DNA of 64,000 nt from Clostridium gasigenes (GTDB lineage: Bacteria; Bacillota; Clostridia; Clostridiales; Clostridiaceae): positions 887,374 to 951,373 of the forward strand of contig NZ_FNJM01000001.1 in NCBI RefSeq assembly GCF_900104115.1, in the 5' to 3' direction. Positions 54,786-63,732 of this stretch are shown in pieces (the first letter of the stretch is position 1; every line of letters begins with the position of its first letter). The notes below the pieces were generated by a model that was not told the DNA's origin, searched no databases, and worked only from the letters and a program-made list of their open reading frames with translations. The translations under genes and the position numbers were made by a program.

Positions 54786-55817
54786 ATGGAAAATATTAAA
54801 CTTACTGAATATAGCCACGGTGCTGGGTGTGGTTGCAAAATTTCACCTGCAGTATTAGATTCAATACTTAAAACTTCACGTAATGTTATAAGCTATCCAA
54901 ATTTATTAGTTGGGAATAGTACAAAAGACGATGCTGCTGCCTTTGATTTAGGTAACGGAACTTCTGTACTTAGCACTACAGATTTTTTTATGCCTATAGT
55001 AGATGATCCATTTACTTTTGGAAAAATAGCTGCAACAAATGCTCTTAGTGACATTTATGCTATGGGAGGCAAACCACTTATGGCTATTGCTATATTAGGA
55101 TGGCCAATTAAAACACTTTCACCTGAAATAGCTAGAGAAGTAATTGATGGAGGTAGATCTGTATGCGATGATGCAGGAATTCCACTTGCTGGAGGCCATT
55201 CTATAGATTCTCCAGAACCTATCTTTGGATTAGCAGTAACAGGGCTTGTAGAAAATAATCGTTTAAAACAAAATAATATGGCAACTGAAAATTGCGAGAT
55301 TTTCTTAACTAAGCCTTTAGGAATAGGTATCCTAACTACAGCTCAAAAAAGAAAATTAATAGAACCAGGTCATATTGATCCAGCTATTGAAGCTATGTGT
55401 ACACTAAATAAAATTGGTGGTGAAATATCTGCCCTAGATGGTGTTGTTGCTTTAACTGATGTAACTGGTTTTGGATTACTTGGTCATCTTGGAGAAATTT
55501 GCGACGGTAGTGATATATCTGCTGTAGTTAATTTTAATGAAGTTCCTCTTCTTCCAAATGCAAGAAAATATCTTGCGATGGATTGTATATCTGGTGGTAC
55601 TCGTAATAACTTTAATAGTTACGGAGATACTATCACTGAGATGACAGACGAACAAAAATTTATACTTTGTGATGCACAAACTTCTGGTGGACTGCTTGCC
55701 ATTGTTAAGAAAGAAAGTGTTTCTGAGTTTTTACAAATTACTTCTTCAGTAGGTTTATCACTAAAACCTATCGGATATACTTGTAAACGCGAAAATAAAC
55801 TTATTAAGGTGATATAA
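54786..55817 (+). CDS. selD: Selenophosphate synthetase
   Basis: 343 residues. Start [18 protein letters not shown] places the catalytic Cys at residue 15 and Lys at 18, aligning with E. coli Cys17/Lys20; it is a Cys, not a Sec, form. It has PurM-type ATP-binding motifs ([45 protein letters not shown]). The product, selenophosphate, feeds MnmH next door and presumably the YqeB/YqeC route to labile-Se molybdenum enzymes. Stop and mnmH start overlap (TAATG). It is plus strand, opposite to the FAD module. Confidence 0.97.
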   Translation: MENIKLTEYSHGAGCGCKISPAVLDSILKTSRNVISYPNLLVGNSTKDDAAAFDLGNGTSVLSTTDFFMPIVDDPFTFGKIAATNALSDIYAMGGKPLMAIAILGWPIKTLSPEIAREVIDGGRSVCDDAGIPLAGGHSIDSPEPIFGLAVTGLVENNRLKQNNMATENCEIFLTKPLGIGILTTAQKRKLIEPGHIDPAIEAMCTLNKIGGEISALDGVVALTDVTGFGLLGHLGEICDGSDISAVVNFNEVPLLPNARKYLAMDCISGGTRNNFNSYGDTITEMTDEQKFILCDAQTSGGLLAIVKKESVSEFLQITSSVGLSLKPIGYTCKRENKLIKVI

Positions 55818-56917
55818 TGACTTTTAAAACAACAAGTGACTTTAAAAACATTGTTCTTGAGGACATCCCATTAATTGATGTAAGGGCCCCTATCGAATTT
55901 AAAAAGGGTGCCTTTATAAATTCAATTAATTTACCTATTATGAATGATGAAGAACGACATTTAGTTGGTATATGTTATAAAGAAAAAGGAAATCATGATG
56001 CTGTTAAGCTCGGTCATGAATTAGTTTCTGGAAATATAAAAGATGAACGTATAAAATCTTGGGAATCATTTATTACTAAGAACCCTAAAAGTATGATTTA
56101 TTGTTTTAGAGGTGGTTCTCGTTCAAGTATTAGTCAAGAATGGATTGAAAAGTATGCTGGCAAAGAAATTGTGAAACTAGAAGGTGGTTATAAAGCATTT
56201 CGTAATTATCTAATAGATGAACTTGATGCTGAAGTTCAAAGTAGCAAACCTATTGTTTTAGCTGGTTTCACAGGAACTGGTAAAACTATTTTGCTAAATG
56301 AGCTAGAAAATTCTATTGACCTAGAAGGCCTTGCTAATCATAGAGGTTCTACCTTTGGTAGACATACTACACCACAGCCTACTCAAATAAATTTTGAAAA
56401 TGCTCTTGCTTGTAAACTTATAAAACATAGAGCAAAAGGCTACTCACATATTATTTTAGAAGATGAAGGCGGTAATGTAGGGCTTAATTTTATTCCTAAG
56501 CCCTTAGCCGCATATTTTAATGCTGGTGATTTAGTTGTTTTAGAGGCTCCTGTTGAAGAACGTATTAACCTTACACTTCAAGAATATGTAATCAACTCTC
56601 AGTCCGAATACATAGCACATTATTGTGATGAAGCGCTAGGGCTTCAAGAATGGTTTAATTATATGTCAAATAGCATAATCAGAGTAAAAAAGCGATTAGG
56701 ACTGGAACGATTTACACAAATATATACTTACTTTGAAAAAGCTTATGCAAATCAATTAAAAACTGGAATTTATGATTTTCATCAAGATTGGATAAAGTTA
56801 TTTCTAACTGATTATTATGATCCTATGTATAAGCATCAATTAGATACTACTACTAAAAATATTTTATTTAGAGGAAATAATTCAGATGTATTAGAATATT
56901 TAAAATCTCTAAAATAA
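55817..56917 (+). CDS. mnmH: tRNA 2-selenouridine synthase
   Basis: 366 residues. N-terminal rhodanese-like domain with the catalytic Cys (about 96) in IYCFRGGSRSS; C-terminal P-loop GFTGTGKT (150-157) and EDEGGNVG. It replaces sulfur with selenium in the wobble 2-thiouridine of tRNAs using selenophosphate. Directly coupled to selD. No selA or selB is in the window, so Sec insertion is not indicated here. Confidence 0.96.
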   Translation: MTFKTTSDFKNIVLEDIPLIDVRAPIEFKKGAFINSINLPIMNDEERHLVGICYKEKGNHDAVKLGHELVSGNIKDERIKSWESFITKNPKSMIYCFRGGSRSSISQEWIEKYAGKEIVKLEGGYKAFRNYLIDELDAEVQSSKPIVLAGFTGTGKTILLNELENSIDLEGLANHRGSTFGRHTTPQPTQINFENALACKLIKHRAKGYSHIILEDEGGNVGLNFIPKPLAAYFNAGDLVVLEAPVEERINLTLQEYVINSQSEYIAHYCDEALGLQEWFNYMSNSIIRVKKRLGLERFTQIYTYFEKAYANQLKTGIYDFHQDWIKLFLTDYYDPMYKHQLDTTTKNILFRGNNSDVLEYLKSLK

Positions 56918-56920
56918 AGA

Positions 56921-56973
56921 AATTATGACTCCTAGAGCAACCTATAATATAGATTGTCCCAGGAGTCATAATT
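56921..56973 (+). terminator. Terminator after mnmH (possibly bidirectional)
   Basis: 13-bp perfect outer stem 56921-56933/56961-56973 with an inner imperfect stem; it begins 3 bases after the mnmH stop and ends 2 bases before the convergent DUF4179 gene stop. Confidence 0.8.
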
Positions 56974-56975
56974 AT

Positions 56976-58322
56976 TTAAAAGTCTATTCTTATTTTATTT
57001 TCTGTGTCTTCCTTTATATATGCATTTTCTCTATCACCTTCTATAAAGAGCTTATCTCCATCATATTTAAGCCACACTTCATTTCCATTTTCCAATTTTT
57101 CTTCTCCATCAGCAGTATCCACTAATCTTCTATTAATTAAATAACCAAAACTATTTACTTTTTCTCCAGACATTAATCTGTAAACTATTGTTCCAATATT
57201 TTTTTCATCATTATTTCTGATTTTAACCTTAACAAATTTTTCTGTTCCCTCTTCTTTATAATCTGTTATTGTTAAAACTCCAGCCTTACCATTATATACT
57301 ACCTTATCAATGCACTCTTTAGGATTAATTTCTTTAATATTTGGATCCCCCTTATACATCTCTACGGGAACTATATCCATATAATTCAAATCAGAATCAA
57401 ATCCAGTATATATAACTGTTGTTAATCCATTTTCATCACCTCTACTACTCATATAACCTATGGTATCTTTAGGCTCTTCAAATCTAAAATATCTTGAATA
57501 TCTATCATCATATTTTTCTTCATAGTTCTCATCAAAACTTATACAGTTTCTTCTGCTATAATCAACATACTGTATCTTTAAATATAATGGACTTTTAGTT
57601 ACTGATTTAACCTCTATTTTACCTATAAAAGTATCTTTCTCAATATTTAGTGTCTTTTCAATTGTTTGATTATCCATATTAGTCCTGTCTAAACTTCCAC
57701 TAAAGATCCAATTTCCATCTATACCTGTTATATTTGTAAAATTAATTTTATAATTAAATTTTTCAGGAATATCTGGTATTATTAGGTTAGTTATATGATA
57801 GTGACCATCTTCTTTTTCTTCATGAATTATATTATCAAATTCCGGTATATATAGCTTTCCATCTATTTCTACATTACAATTCCAAAGTTGAGGCATATCT
57901 AACTTTCCATCCAAACTTTTAATATAATATCCAATAGTTATGCCTGTTTTATCTGGAACTGCTGTCATAAGTGTTATCTCAATATTGCTATCCAAAACCT
58001 TTCCTACTATATCTGTTGAATTTTCCTCAACTTCACCTACAAAATTTTTATGTTCACTATTCTCATTAAGCACTTTGAAAAAATCTCCTACTAATGGTAA
58101 GCTTTCTGCAAAGGCTGGAAATGTAATAGCTGTCCCCATAAATAGTATTCCAGCTACCGATGCAGCTATTAAACTTTTTCTTATTTTATGTGACTTCTTC
58201 TTTTCTGGCAAGTTCTTAAGAAGCTTTTCTAATGATAGATGTACTTCATTTGGCACTTGGATATTATCATTATCTTCAAACTTATTTTTCAAGAAGCTAT
58301 CTATTTCAAAATCCTTACTCAT
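56976..58322 (-). CDS. DUF4179 anti-sigma-factor-like membrane protein
   Basis: 448 residues. A cytoplasmic N-terminal part (about 1-45) is followed by one membrane segment (about 50-70, IAASVAGILFMGTAITFPAFA) and a long extracytoplasmic beta-rich domain. DUF4179/DUF5643-type proteins are partners, usually inhibitors, of clostridial ECF sigma factors. Its start overlaps the sigma gene stop by 8 bases. The signal sensed is unknown. Confidence 0.8.
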   Translation of the reverse strand: MSKDFEIDSFLKNKFEDNDNIQVPNEVHLSLEKLLKNLPEKKKSHKIRKSLIAASVAGILFMGTAITFPAFAESLPLVGDFFKVLNENSEHKNFVGEVEENSTDIVGKVLDSNIEITLMTAVPDKTGITIGYYIKSLDGKLDMPQLWNCNVEIDGKLYIPEFDNIIHEEKEDGHYHITNLIIPDIPEKFNYKINFTNITGIDGNWIFSGSLDRTNMDNQTIEKTLNIEKDTFIGKIEVKSVTKSPLYLKIQYVDYSRRNCISFDENYEEKYDDRYSRYFRFEEPKDTIGYMSSRGDENGLTTVIYTGFDSDLNYMDIVPVEMYKGDPNIKEINPKECIDKVVYNGKAGVLTITDYKEEGTEKFVKVKIRNNDEKNIGTIVYRLMSGEKVNSFGYLINRRLVDTADGEEKLENGNEVWLKYDGDKLFIEGDRENAYIKEDTENKIRIDF

Positions 58323-58863
58323 GATGATCTCCCCCTTTTAACAAATCATATAATTTTTCTCTTCCTCTTTTTAAATTTGTTTTAACAGTATTTTCTTTTA
58401 TATCTAATGCACAGCTTATATCCTTTACTGATAAATCATCGTAATAATGTAAACTTAAAACAAGCCTCATATTACTGGGCAATAGCTCCATTGCTTTATA
58501 TAAGTCTAAATCTTCATAGCTATCAATATGAATTTCATCTATTACTGATTCTTCAAAATCTAAAACTTCTCTTTTATTTTTCCTAAGAATTATATAACAT
58601 TCATTAATTAATATTCTTATAAGCCATGTTTTAAAATAAGAATTATTTCTAAGTGATTTTAGCTTTTCATAAGCCTTTAGGGTTGCTTCTCCTATAACAT
58701 CTATAACATCTTCATCAGATGAAAGATAATTTTTAGCTACCCTATACATAGTCTTTTCATTTTCCATTATAAGTTTTACAAAAGCTTCTTTATTCCCCTT
58801 TTTAGCTAAATATACATCTATATTATCCACAAAGTAAATTCCCCCTTTAATAGTTGCCTCCAT
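58315..58863 (-). CDS. ECF-type RNA polymerase sigma factor
   Basis: 182 residues. Sigma region 2 (about 14-75, including NYLSSDEDVIDVIGEATLKAYEKL and TWLIRILINECY) and region 4 (about 120-175, LSLHYYDDLSVKDISCALDIKENTVKTNLKRGREKL). ATG after AAGGAGGGG, six bases away. A TGAAAC-N17-CATCTA element 35-60 bases upstream fits an ECF-type promoter and suggests autoregulation. Confidence 0.92.
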   Translation of the reverse strand: MEATIKGGIYFVDNIDVYLAKKGNKEAFVKLIMENEKTMYRVAKNYLSSDEDVIDVIGEATLKAYEKLKSLRNNSYFKTWLIRILINECYIILRKNKREVLDFEESVIDEIHIDSYEDLDLYKAMELLPSNMRLVLSLHYYDDLSVKDISCALDIKENTVKTNLKRGREKLYDLLKGGDHHE

Positions 58864-58896
58864 TTTATCCCCTCCTTATTTTTCTTTACATATATT

Positions 58897-58925
58897 TAGA
58901 TGGAGATATAAGGCTTTAGGTTTCA
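58897..58925 (-). promoter_or_regulatory. Candidate ECF-type promoter of the sigma/anti-sigma pair
   Basis: Minus strand TGAAAC (58920-58925), 17 bases, CATCTA (58897-58902), about 34 bases upstream of the sigma gene. Confidence 0.5.
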
Positions 58926-58995
58926 TTAGTCGTAGTAAAATAAATAACAAGTCAATTTAGATATGCCTTAACATTATTTTTTACTATATATACGA

Positions 58996-59026
58996 AATAA
59001 GGCTCCTTGCAATAAGGAGCCTTATT
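58996..59026 (-). terminator. Terminator after the YtvI-like gene
   Basis: 13-bp perfect stem 58996-59008/59014-59026, loop of 5, 22 bases after the gene stop. Confidence 0.88.
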
Positions 59027-59048
59027 ATAATTTAATATTATTTTATTT

Positions 59049-60125
59049 TTATAATTTAAACATATGTATTTTACCACCGCTATTCAAATTTTTAAGTGTT
59101 ATTATTATAATTGGCAAAATAAATAATCCTGCAAACCCAAATACTCTAACACCTATAAATATACACATAAGCATTATTAATGGATGAATTCCTATTTGAT
59201 TACCTACTATTTTAGGTTCTATTATATTACGAATTACTGTAATTATAATGTATAAAGTAAGTAGTCCTAATGCAAATCCTATGTTTCCACTAGCTAGTTG
59301 AATAATAACCCAAGGAATTAATATTCCTCCTGTCCCAATTACTGGGAATATATCTAATAGTGCAATACTCATAGCAATCCCAATAGCTCCGTGTACTCCT
59401 AAAATTGACAATCCAATAGAAAGCTCTATAAACGTAATGCTAATTATAATACTATATGCTTTAATTAGATTAAATAAAGTGCCTACTGTATAATCCTTAA
59501 TATCAAATATAGTTATTCGTAACTTTTCAGGAAATTGTTTAACTATAAATCCTGTAACTTCCTTATAATCTATAGCTATGAAAAATGAAGATATAATAGA
59601 AAAACCTATAACAATAAAAACTGTAGGAACAGATGTTACCATAGTTGATATTAAACTAATTACGTTAGATGAAACTGTACCTATTATAGATCCTAGTGAT
59701 TTAGATAATGACTCGGTTATATCTTGTACCCCTTGTATCAAATTTGGGTCAATCCTTACCATTAAAGCTTCAACTTTATCAAATGATCCATATAAAGATG
59801 GTTCTATACTTGTTTCATAAATACTGGGAAGTTTTAAGAATATCTCCTTTACGGATATAGAAACCTTAGTTACTAGTAAGACTAGAAGTACACCTACTGT
59901 AGAATAAAATAATAAGACAATTACAGCAGCTACAGGTTTTCTATTAATATGTAGTTTACTTGATATTAAATTAATTAATGGTTTTAAAATAAATGCTACC
60001 ATAAATCCAATCACAAATGGCAAAAACCATACAATCCCATACTTTATGACAATAAATATTGTTGATATAACAATACTATAGTAAAGTACATTAATAATAA
60101 AATTCTTTTTCTTTTCAATATTCAT
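59049..60125 (-). CDS. ytvI: AI-2E/PerM-family membrane protein, YtvI-like (sporulation)
   Basis: 358 residues with seven to eight membrane segments in the PerM arrangement: two N-terminal helices, a soluble stretch (about 90-150), and a C-terminal block ending GVRVFGFAGLFILPIIIITL. Start WFLPFVIGFMVAFILKPLI and LLDIFPVIGTGGILIPW are family hallmarks. It matches the shorter YtvI-type proteins of spore formers better than autoinducer-2 exporters; transport substrate is unknown. Confidence 0.82.
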   Translation of the reverse strand: MNIEKKKNFIINVLYYSIVISTIFIVIKYGIVWFLPFVIGFMVAFILKPLINLISSKLHINRKPVAAVIVLLFYSTVGVLLVLLVTKVSISVKEIFLKLPSIYETSIEPSLYGSFDKVEALMVRIDPNLIQGVQDITESLSKSLGSIIGTVSSNVISLISTMVTSVPTVFIVIGFSIISSFFIAIDYKEVTGFIVKQFPEKLRITIFDIKDYTVGTLFNLIKAYSIIISITFIELSIGLSILGVHGAIGIAMSIALLDIFPVIGTGGILIPWVIIQLASGNIGFALGLLTLYIIITVIRNIIEPKIVGNQIGIHPLIMLMCIFIGVRVFGFAGLFILPIIIITLKNLNSGGKIHMFKL

Positions 60126-60296
60126 AATTTCCTCCTATTATTTTATGGGTCCTCCCCTTAAATTATTCAATACTCTTTTATATTTATTATATCCTATGAC
60201 CTATATAATAGCATAGGAAATTAAATTTTATTTTATATAAAAACTAACAAATATCTAATTATCTATTAAAACTTATAGATAATTGAGTTTGATTAA

Positions 60297-60325
60297 TTGA
60301 ATAATTATTTAAGTTTAGCTAATAC
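60297..60325 (+). promoter_or_regulatory. Sigma-A promoter of the small helical protein gene
   Basis: TTGAAT (60297-60302), spacer 17, TAATAC (60320-60325). Confidence 0.6.
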
Positions 60326-60358
60326 TAATATTGTAACCAAAATAAGGAGGTGTTCCTA

Positions 60359-60532
60359 ATGGGAAAGGCTAAACAACAAGTAGACCAAAGTATGAGTACT
60401 GTTCAAACTGCTGTTAGTTCATTACAACAAGCTTTAATTTCAGCTGAAAAACCTGAAAATAAAACAAAAATTGAAAACGCTATTTCATCTTTAAATGTAG
60501 CTTGCCAAAGCTTATCTACTTTCCAAGACTAA
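60359..60532 (+). CDS. Small helical protein of unknown function (57 residues)
   Basis: ATG at 60359 is preceded by AGGAGGTG six bases upstream; the in-frame GTG at 60350 lies inside that site. The protein is Gln/Ser/Ala-rich and looks fully alpha-helical (two helices split by EKPENKT), with no Cys-rich site and no membrane segment. It has its own promoter and terminator, so it is probably well expressed. I do not recognise a family; a small structural, spore-associated or coiled-coil adaptor protein is possible. Confidence 0.75.
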   Translation: MGKAKQQVDQSMSTVQTAVSSLQQALISAEKPENKTKIENAISSLNVACQSLSTFQD

Positions 60533-60555
60533 TTATTAAAACTTAATATGAGTAC

Positions 60556-60591
60556 AAAAAAAGGTATGAGATTAACTTCATACCTTTTTTT
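60556..60591 (+). terminator. Terminator of the small helical protein gene
   Basis: 14-bp stem 60556-60569/60578-60591 ending in seven T, 23 bases after the stop. Confidence 0.92.
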
Positions 60592-60676
60592 CATATATTC
60601 ATAAAATGTCTTGACTAATTATTAGCCTTCAATATCAATAAGCACTATCTCTGGTAGTTTGAACACCCTAGTCAAT

Positions 60677-62875
60677 CTAAGAAATAACTTTATAATGAGC
60701 TGTACTAGTTGGTAATGTTCCAGCAGGTGTCCACCAAGAAATATTTTCATAAATTTTACCTTCATATACTACCTTTTGTTTATTTGTATAGGTAGTTCCA
60801 GAATTCCAAATCACTGCACTTGAATGTTCTTTATAAACAACATATATTATTACATCTTTTGTAACTATGATTCCAGCCTTATCTGTAATACTATAGTTTA
60901 CTTTATAAGTTCCAACTTTCTTTGTATCAACTGTACCTGATGCAACTATATTACTAGTTATATTTCCATCTTCTACATCATTTGCAGAAATTCCAGTCAT
61001 AACATCGAATGATGAACCTTCTACTACAACTTGGTCTTTAGCACCTTTAAGTGTAGGAAGACGATTACCATTAATAGGTTCACTAGCAGGAATTTTACCA
61101 TTAATCTTTATATTTCTAACACCTGAGAAACATAACTTCATCTTAGCTTTAACTGATGCAGTTCCACCGTTTGGAGTATCCGCCCAACCTGATGTTTTTA
61201 AGTTTACTCTATAAAAATCTCCAACTTCTGTAACAGTTCCTGTTCCACCCTCTGCTCCAACATATAAAGCAGATTTAGGCATATCAAATTGAATTTCCCA
61301 TCCCTTAGGAAGGGTAGCTCCAGTATTGTTAGTTATTGTAAATATAGTTTCTCCATTTGGATGATCATATTTAATCTTAGTATCAACATTAACATCAATC
61401 ACTTCATTTTTTCCAATATCTTCTTTTGTTTCTTTACAATTTCCCATTTTATCTAATCCGACTTTTAGCTTTTTAGTTAATGTATCTCCCCAAGTGTACT
61501 TACCTTCATTTGTCTTATCCGAACCTTTAACATAGTTAGGATTTAGACCATAGTCACCATTCATAACCCAGATTAAAGCTCCGCCTAAATTCTTATTTTC
61601 GATGTACTTAACTCTTTCATCTATAGATTGTTCATTTTCAAAAGATAAGAATACTTTTTTATCTCCTTGCCAAACATATGGCACCTTACCAACATCGTCC
61701 CAGTTAACTTTTAAGTTAGGATCTTTTTCCATCAGGTTTAATACATGCCATAATGGATTAGCCCCTGCTGGGTCTGGAGTTCCATCTTTATTATCATCAT
61801 CGCCCCAAAGATTGTATTTTCCTGATGCAGGTGTTTTACTCTTGCCGTGTAATCCTAAACCATTTCCACCTTGTACATTTTCCCAACCTCTTGTATAATA
61901 TGGAATTCCCATAAGAATTTTTTCTGCTGGAAGCACCCCTCTATAGAAGTTATATGCCCAATCCATATTAAGAGTTGGCATTGCCATATTAGTTGTTTCA
62001 TTATCAGCTTTATCTGGGTAGATATTTGCTAAGTTTTCAACATATTCATTCCAACCACCATGAAAATCATATGACATTATACTTAGAAAGTCTAAATAAC
62101 TTGCATATTTGTTATCTGTAACTCCACCAAGTACCCAAGATGAAGCCGTAACAGCCGCAGTTAGTAAATAATCTTCATTATCTTGCTTTGCAGCCGCATC
62201 TAACTTTTCTCTTAACGTTTTCATTAAAACGTTATATCTTTCATTTAATACAGCTCTTCTTGGTTCCGATAAATCTTTATCTGCAGGGTTACCAGATGTA
62301 GCTACTGATGATGGATATTCAAAATCTATATCAACCCCATCAAAACCATATTGTCTAATAAAGTCAACGCAAGAATCAGCAAATGTATTAATTCCAGCAT
62401 CTGTATCTATCATTTTATAAAAACCTCTAGTGCCTGTCCATCCCCCTATAGATATTAATAAATCTACATTTGGATATTCTTTTTTCATTTGTTGTAATAC
62501 ATTAAAGTGACCTTTATACGGTAGTTTGGGATCTAATTTGACTTCCTTCCCATTACGCTCTAACTTGTACTTTGAAAAATCCTCTTCTATGGCTGCGTAC
62601 TTATCTCCAAATGCAATTTTATTGTCTTCTCCAACCATTGCAAATGAATACTGGATATGTGTTAAAGACTCCCATTGTAAATCAGCTACATCGAAATTAC
62701 CTTGAACCTCACTTTTGTAAGCCCATTCTGGAAAATATACAACAACTTTTCTTTCTAAGTCTTTCGTTTTTTTGTCCTTTGTAGTAGCAGCATTAGCCGG
62801 TGTTACTAATGTCATAACTGTGAAAACAGATACCATAATTCCTGCCATTGCCTTTTTTAATTTTATTCCCTTCAT
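60677..62875 (-). CDS. Secreted multidomain GH18 chitinase
   Basis: 732 residues. Signal peptide (about 1-29, ending ANA); GH18 catalytic barrel (about 42-470) with SIGGW and the active-site FDGVDIDFEYP (179-186 core, catalytic Glu 186); a beta-sandwich carbohydrate-binding-like domain (about 495-605); an Ig-like/DUF5011 domain (about 612-690, DVEDGNIT, VGTYKVNYSITDKAG); and a CBM5/12-type chitin-binding end (WNSGTTYTNKQKVVYEGKIYE...WWTPAGTLP). It degrades chitin outside the cell. ATG after GGAGGAG. A long palindrome covers its -35 region. Confidence 0.95.
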   Translation of the reverse strand: MKGIKLKKAMAGIMVSVFTVMTLVTPANAATTKDKKTKDLERKVVVYFPEWAYKSEVQGNFDVADLQWESLTHIQYSFAMVGEDNKIAFGDKYAAIEEDFSKYKLERNGKEVKLDPKLPYKGHFNVLQQMKKEYPNVDLLISIGGWTGTRGFYKMIDTDAGINTFADSCVDFIRQYGFDGVDIDFEYPSSVATSGNPADKDLSEPRRAVLNERYNVLMKTLREKLDAAAKQDNEDYLLTAAVTASSWVLGGVTDNKYASYLDFLSIMSYDFHGGWNEYVENLANIYPDKADNETTNMAMPTLNMDWAYNFYRGVLPAEKILMGIPYYTRGWENVQGGNGLGLHGKSKTPASGKYNLWGDDDNKDGTPDPAGANPLWHVLNLMEKDPNLKVNWDDVGKVPYVWQGDKKVFLSFENEQSIDERVKYIENKNLGGALIWVMNGDYGLNPNYVKGSDKTNEGKYTWGDTLTKKLKVGLDKMGNCKETKEDIGKNEVIDVNVDTKIKYDHPNGETIFTITNNTGATLPKGWEIQFDMPKSALYVGAEGGTGTVTEVGDFYRVNLKTSGWADTPNGGTASVKAKMKLCFSGVRNIKINGKIPASEPINGNRLPTLKGAKDQVVVEGSSFDVMTGISANDVEDGNITSNIVASGTVDTKKVGTYKVNYSITDKAGIIVTKDVIIYVVYKEHSSAVIWNSGTTYTNKQKVVYEGKIYENISWWTPAGTLPTSTAHYKVIS

Positions 62876-62933
62876 TAACTATCTCCTCCTTTTATTATTT
62901 AATATATTTTACATTACTGTTAAATTATATAGT

Positions 62934-62974
62934 ATAAATGCAAAACAATACAATATGTATTGTTTTGCATTTAT
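62934..62974. promoter_or_regulatory. Perfect 19-bp-arm palindrome upstream of the chitinase gene
   Basis: Arms 62934-62952 and 62956-62974 with a 3-base centre. It lies just upstream of a TATAAT (62924-62929, minus strand) and so covers the -35 zone; it lacks a T run on the minus strand. It could be an operator or a terminator for the upstream gene at 63025. Confidence 0.6.
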
Positions 62975-63024
62975 ATTTATTTTTTGCATTTCATTTTCAA
63001 AAAAATACAGTCATCCTGTTTTTT

Positions 63025-63723
63025 CTACAAGCTAACTGTGTTTTTAATTGAATATTCAGCATATTTAAAATCATAAATATCATCTATATCAATAGACGAT
63101 GCTTTGTCCATTATATATGGGTAGCATTTCTCTTTATAAAAGCTTTTATATTTCATAAAATATTTTATGCCACATATATAAATAGCACCATTTATTCTAT
63201 ATTCTTTTTCTATATCTTGCCTTCTTACCTTTTTCAAGTCATAAAAATCTAATGTGTTATTAGATTTTATTTTTGTATTTATATTTGACGGATGATCTAG
63301 TTCACATATGCTAACAACTGCGTTCCCACTATTATTTAATAATATATCTACACTTTCTAATATATTTTTTTCATTTCTCAAAGGTGAAGTTGGTTGCAGA
63401 AGTATAAAATAATCATAGGTCTTTCCCACACTAGCTAAAGTTTCTAAAACATAAGTTATTACATCTATTGTAGATGTATCATCTTCTGAAAGTTTATTTG
63501 GTCTAAGAAATGGAGTTTCTGCACCATATTTATTTCCTATTTTTGCATATTCCTTCGAGTTTGTAGATAATATTATATTATCAAATATATTTGATTTCAT
63601 TGCTGATTCTACCGTATATGCAAGTAGCGGTTTACCATCTAATTCCATAATATTTTTATCTTTCAATCCCTTTGACCCACTTCTAGCAGGAATTATAGCT
63701 AAAAAGCTTTTACCTTTAAACAT
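63025..63723 (-). CDS. Acylneuraminate-type cytidylyltransferase (CMP-nonulosonate synthetase)
   Basis: 232 residues, NeuA/LegF/PseF-like: AIIPARSGSKGLKDKNI (nucleotide loop, about 9-25), GKPLLAYTVESAM, NIILSTNSKEYA, FILLQPTSPLR (about 103-113) and INGAIYI. It activates a sialic-acid-like sugar (neuraminate, legionaminate or pseudaminate) with CTP. It lies nine bases downstream of a sugar nucleotidyltransferase gene, an arrangement seen in legionaminate-type flagellin or surface glycosylation loci. Which sugar is used cannot be told. Confidence 0.88.
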   Translation of the reverse strand: MFKGKSFLAIIPARSGSKGLKDKNIMELDGKPLLAYTVESAMKSNIFDNIILSTNSKEYAKIGNKYGAETPFLRPNKLSEDDTSTIDVITYVLETLASVGKTYDYFILLQPTSPLRNEKNILESVDILLNNSGNAVVSICELDHPSNINTKIKSNNTLDFYDLKKVRRQDIEKEYRINGAIYICGIKYFMKYKSFYKEKCYPYIMDKASSIDIDDIYDFKYAEYSIKNTVSL

Positions 63724-63732
63724 TACTTCTCC

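Noticed and set aside
54786-54840. SelD as a selenoprotein
   Set aside because: The catalytic position is an ordinary TGT/TGC cysteine codon region with no TGA.
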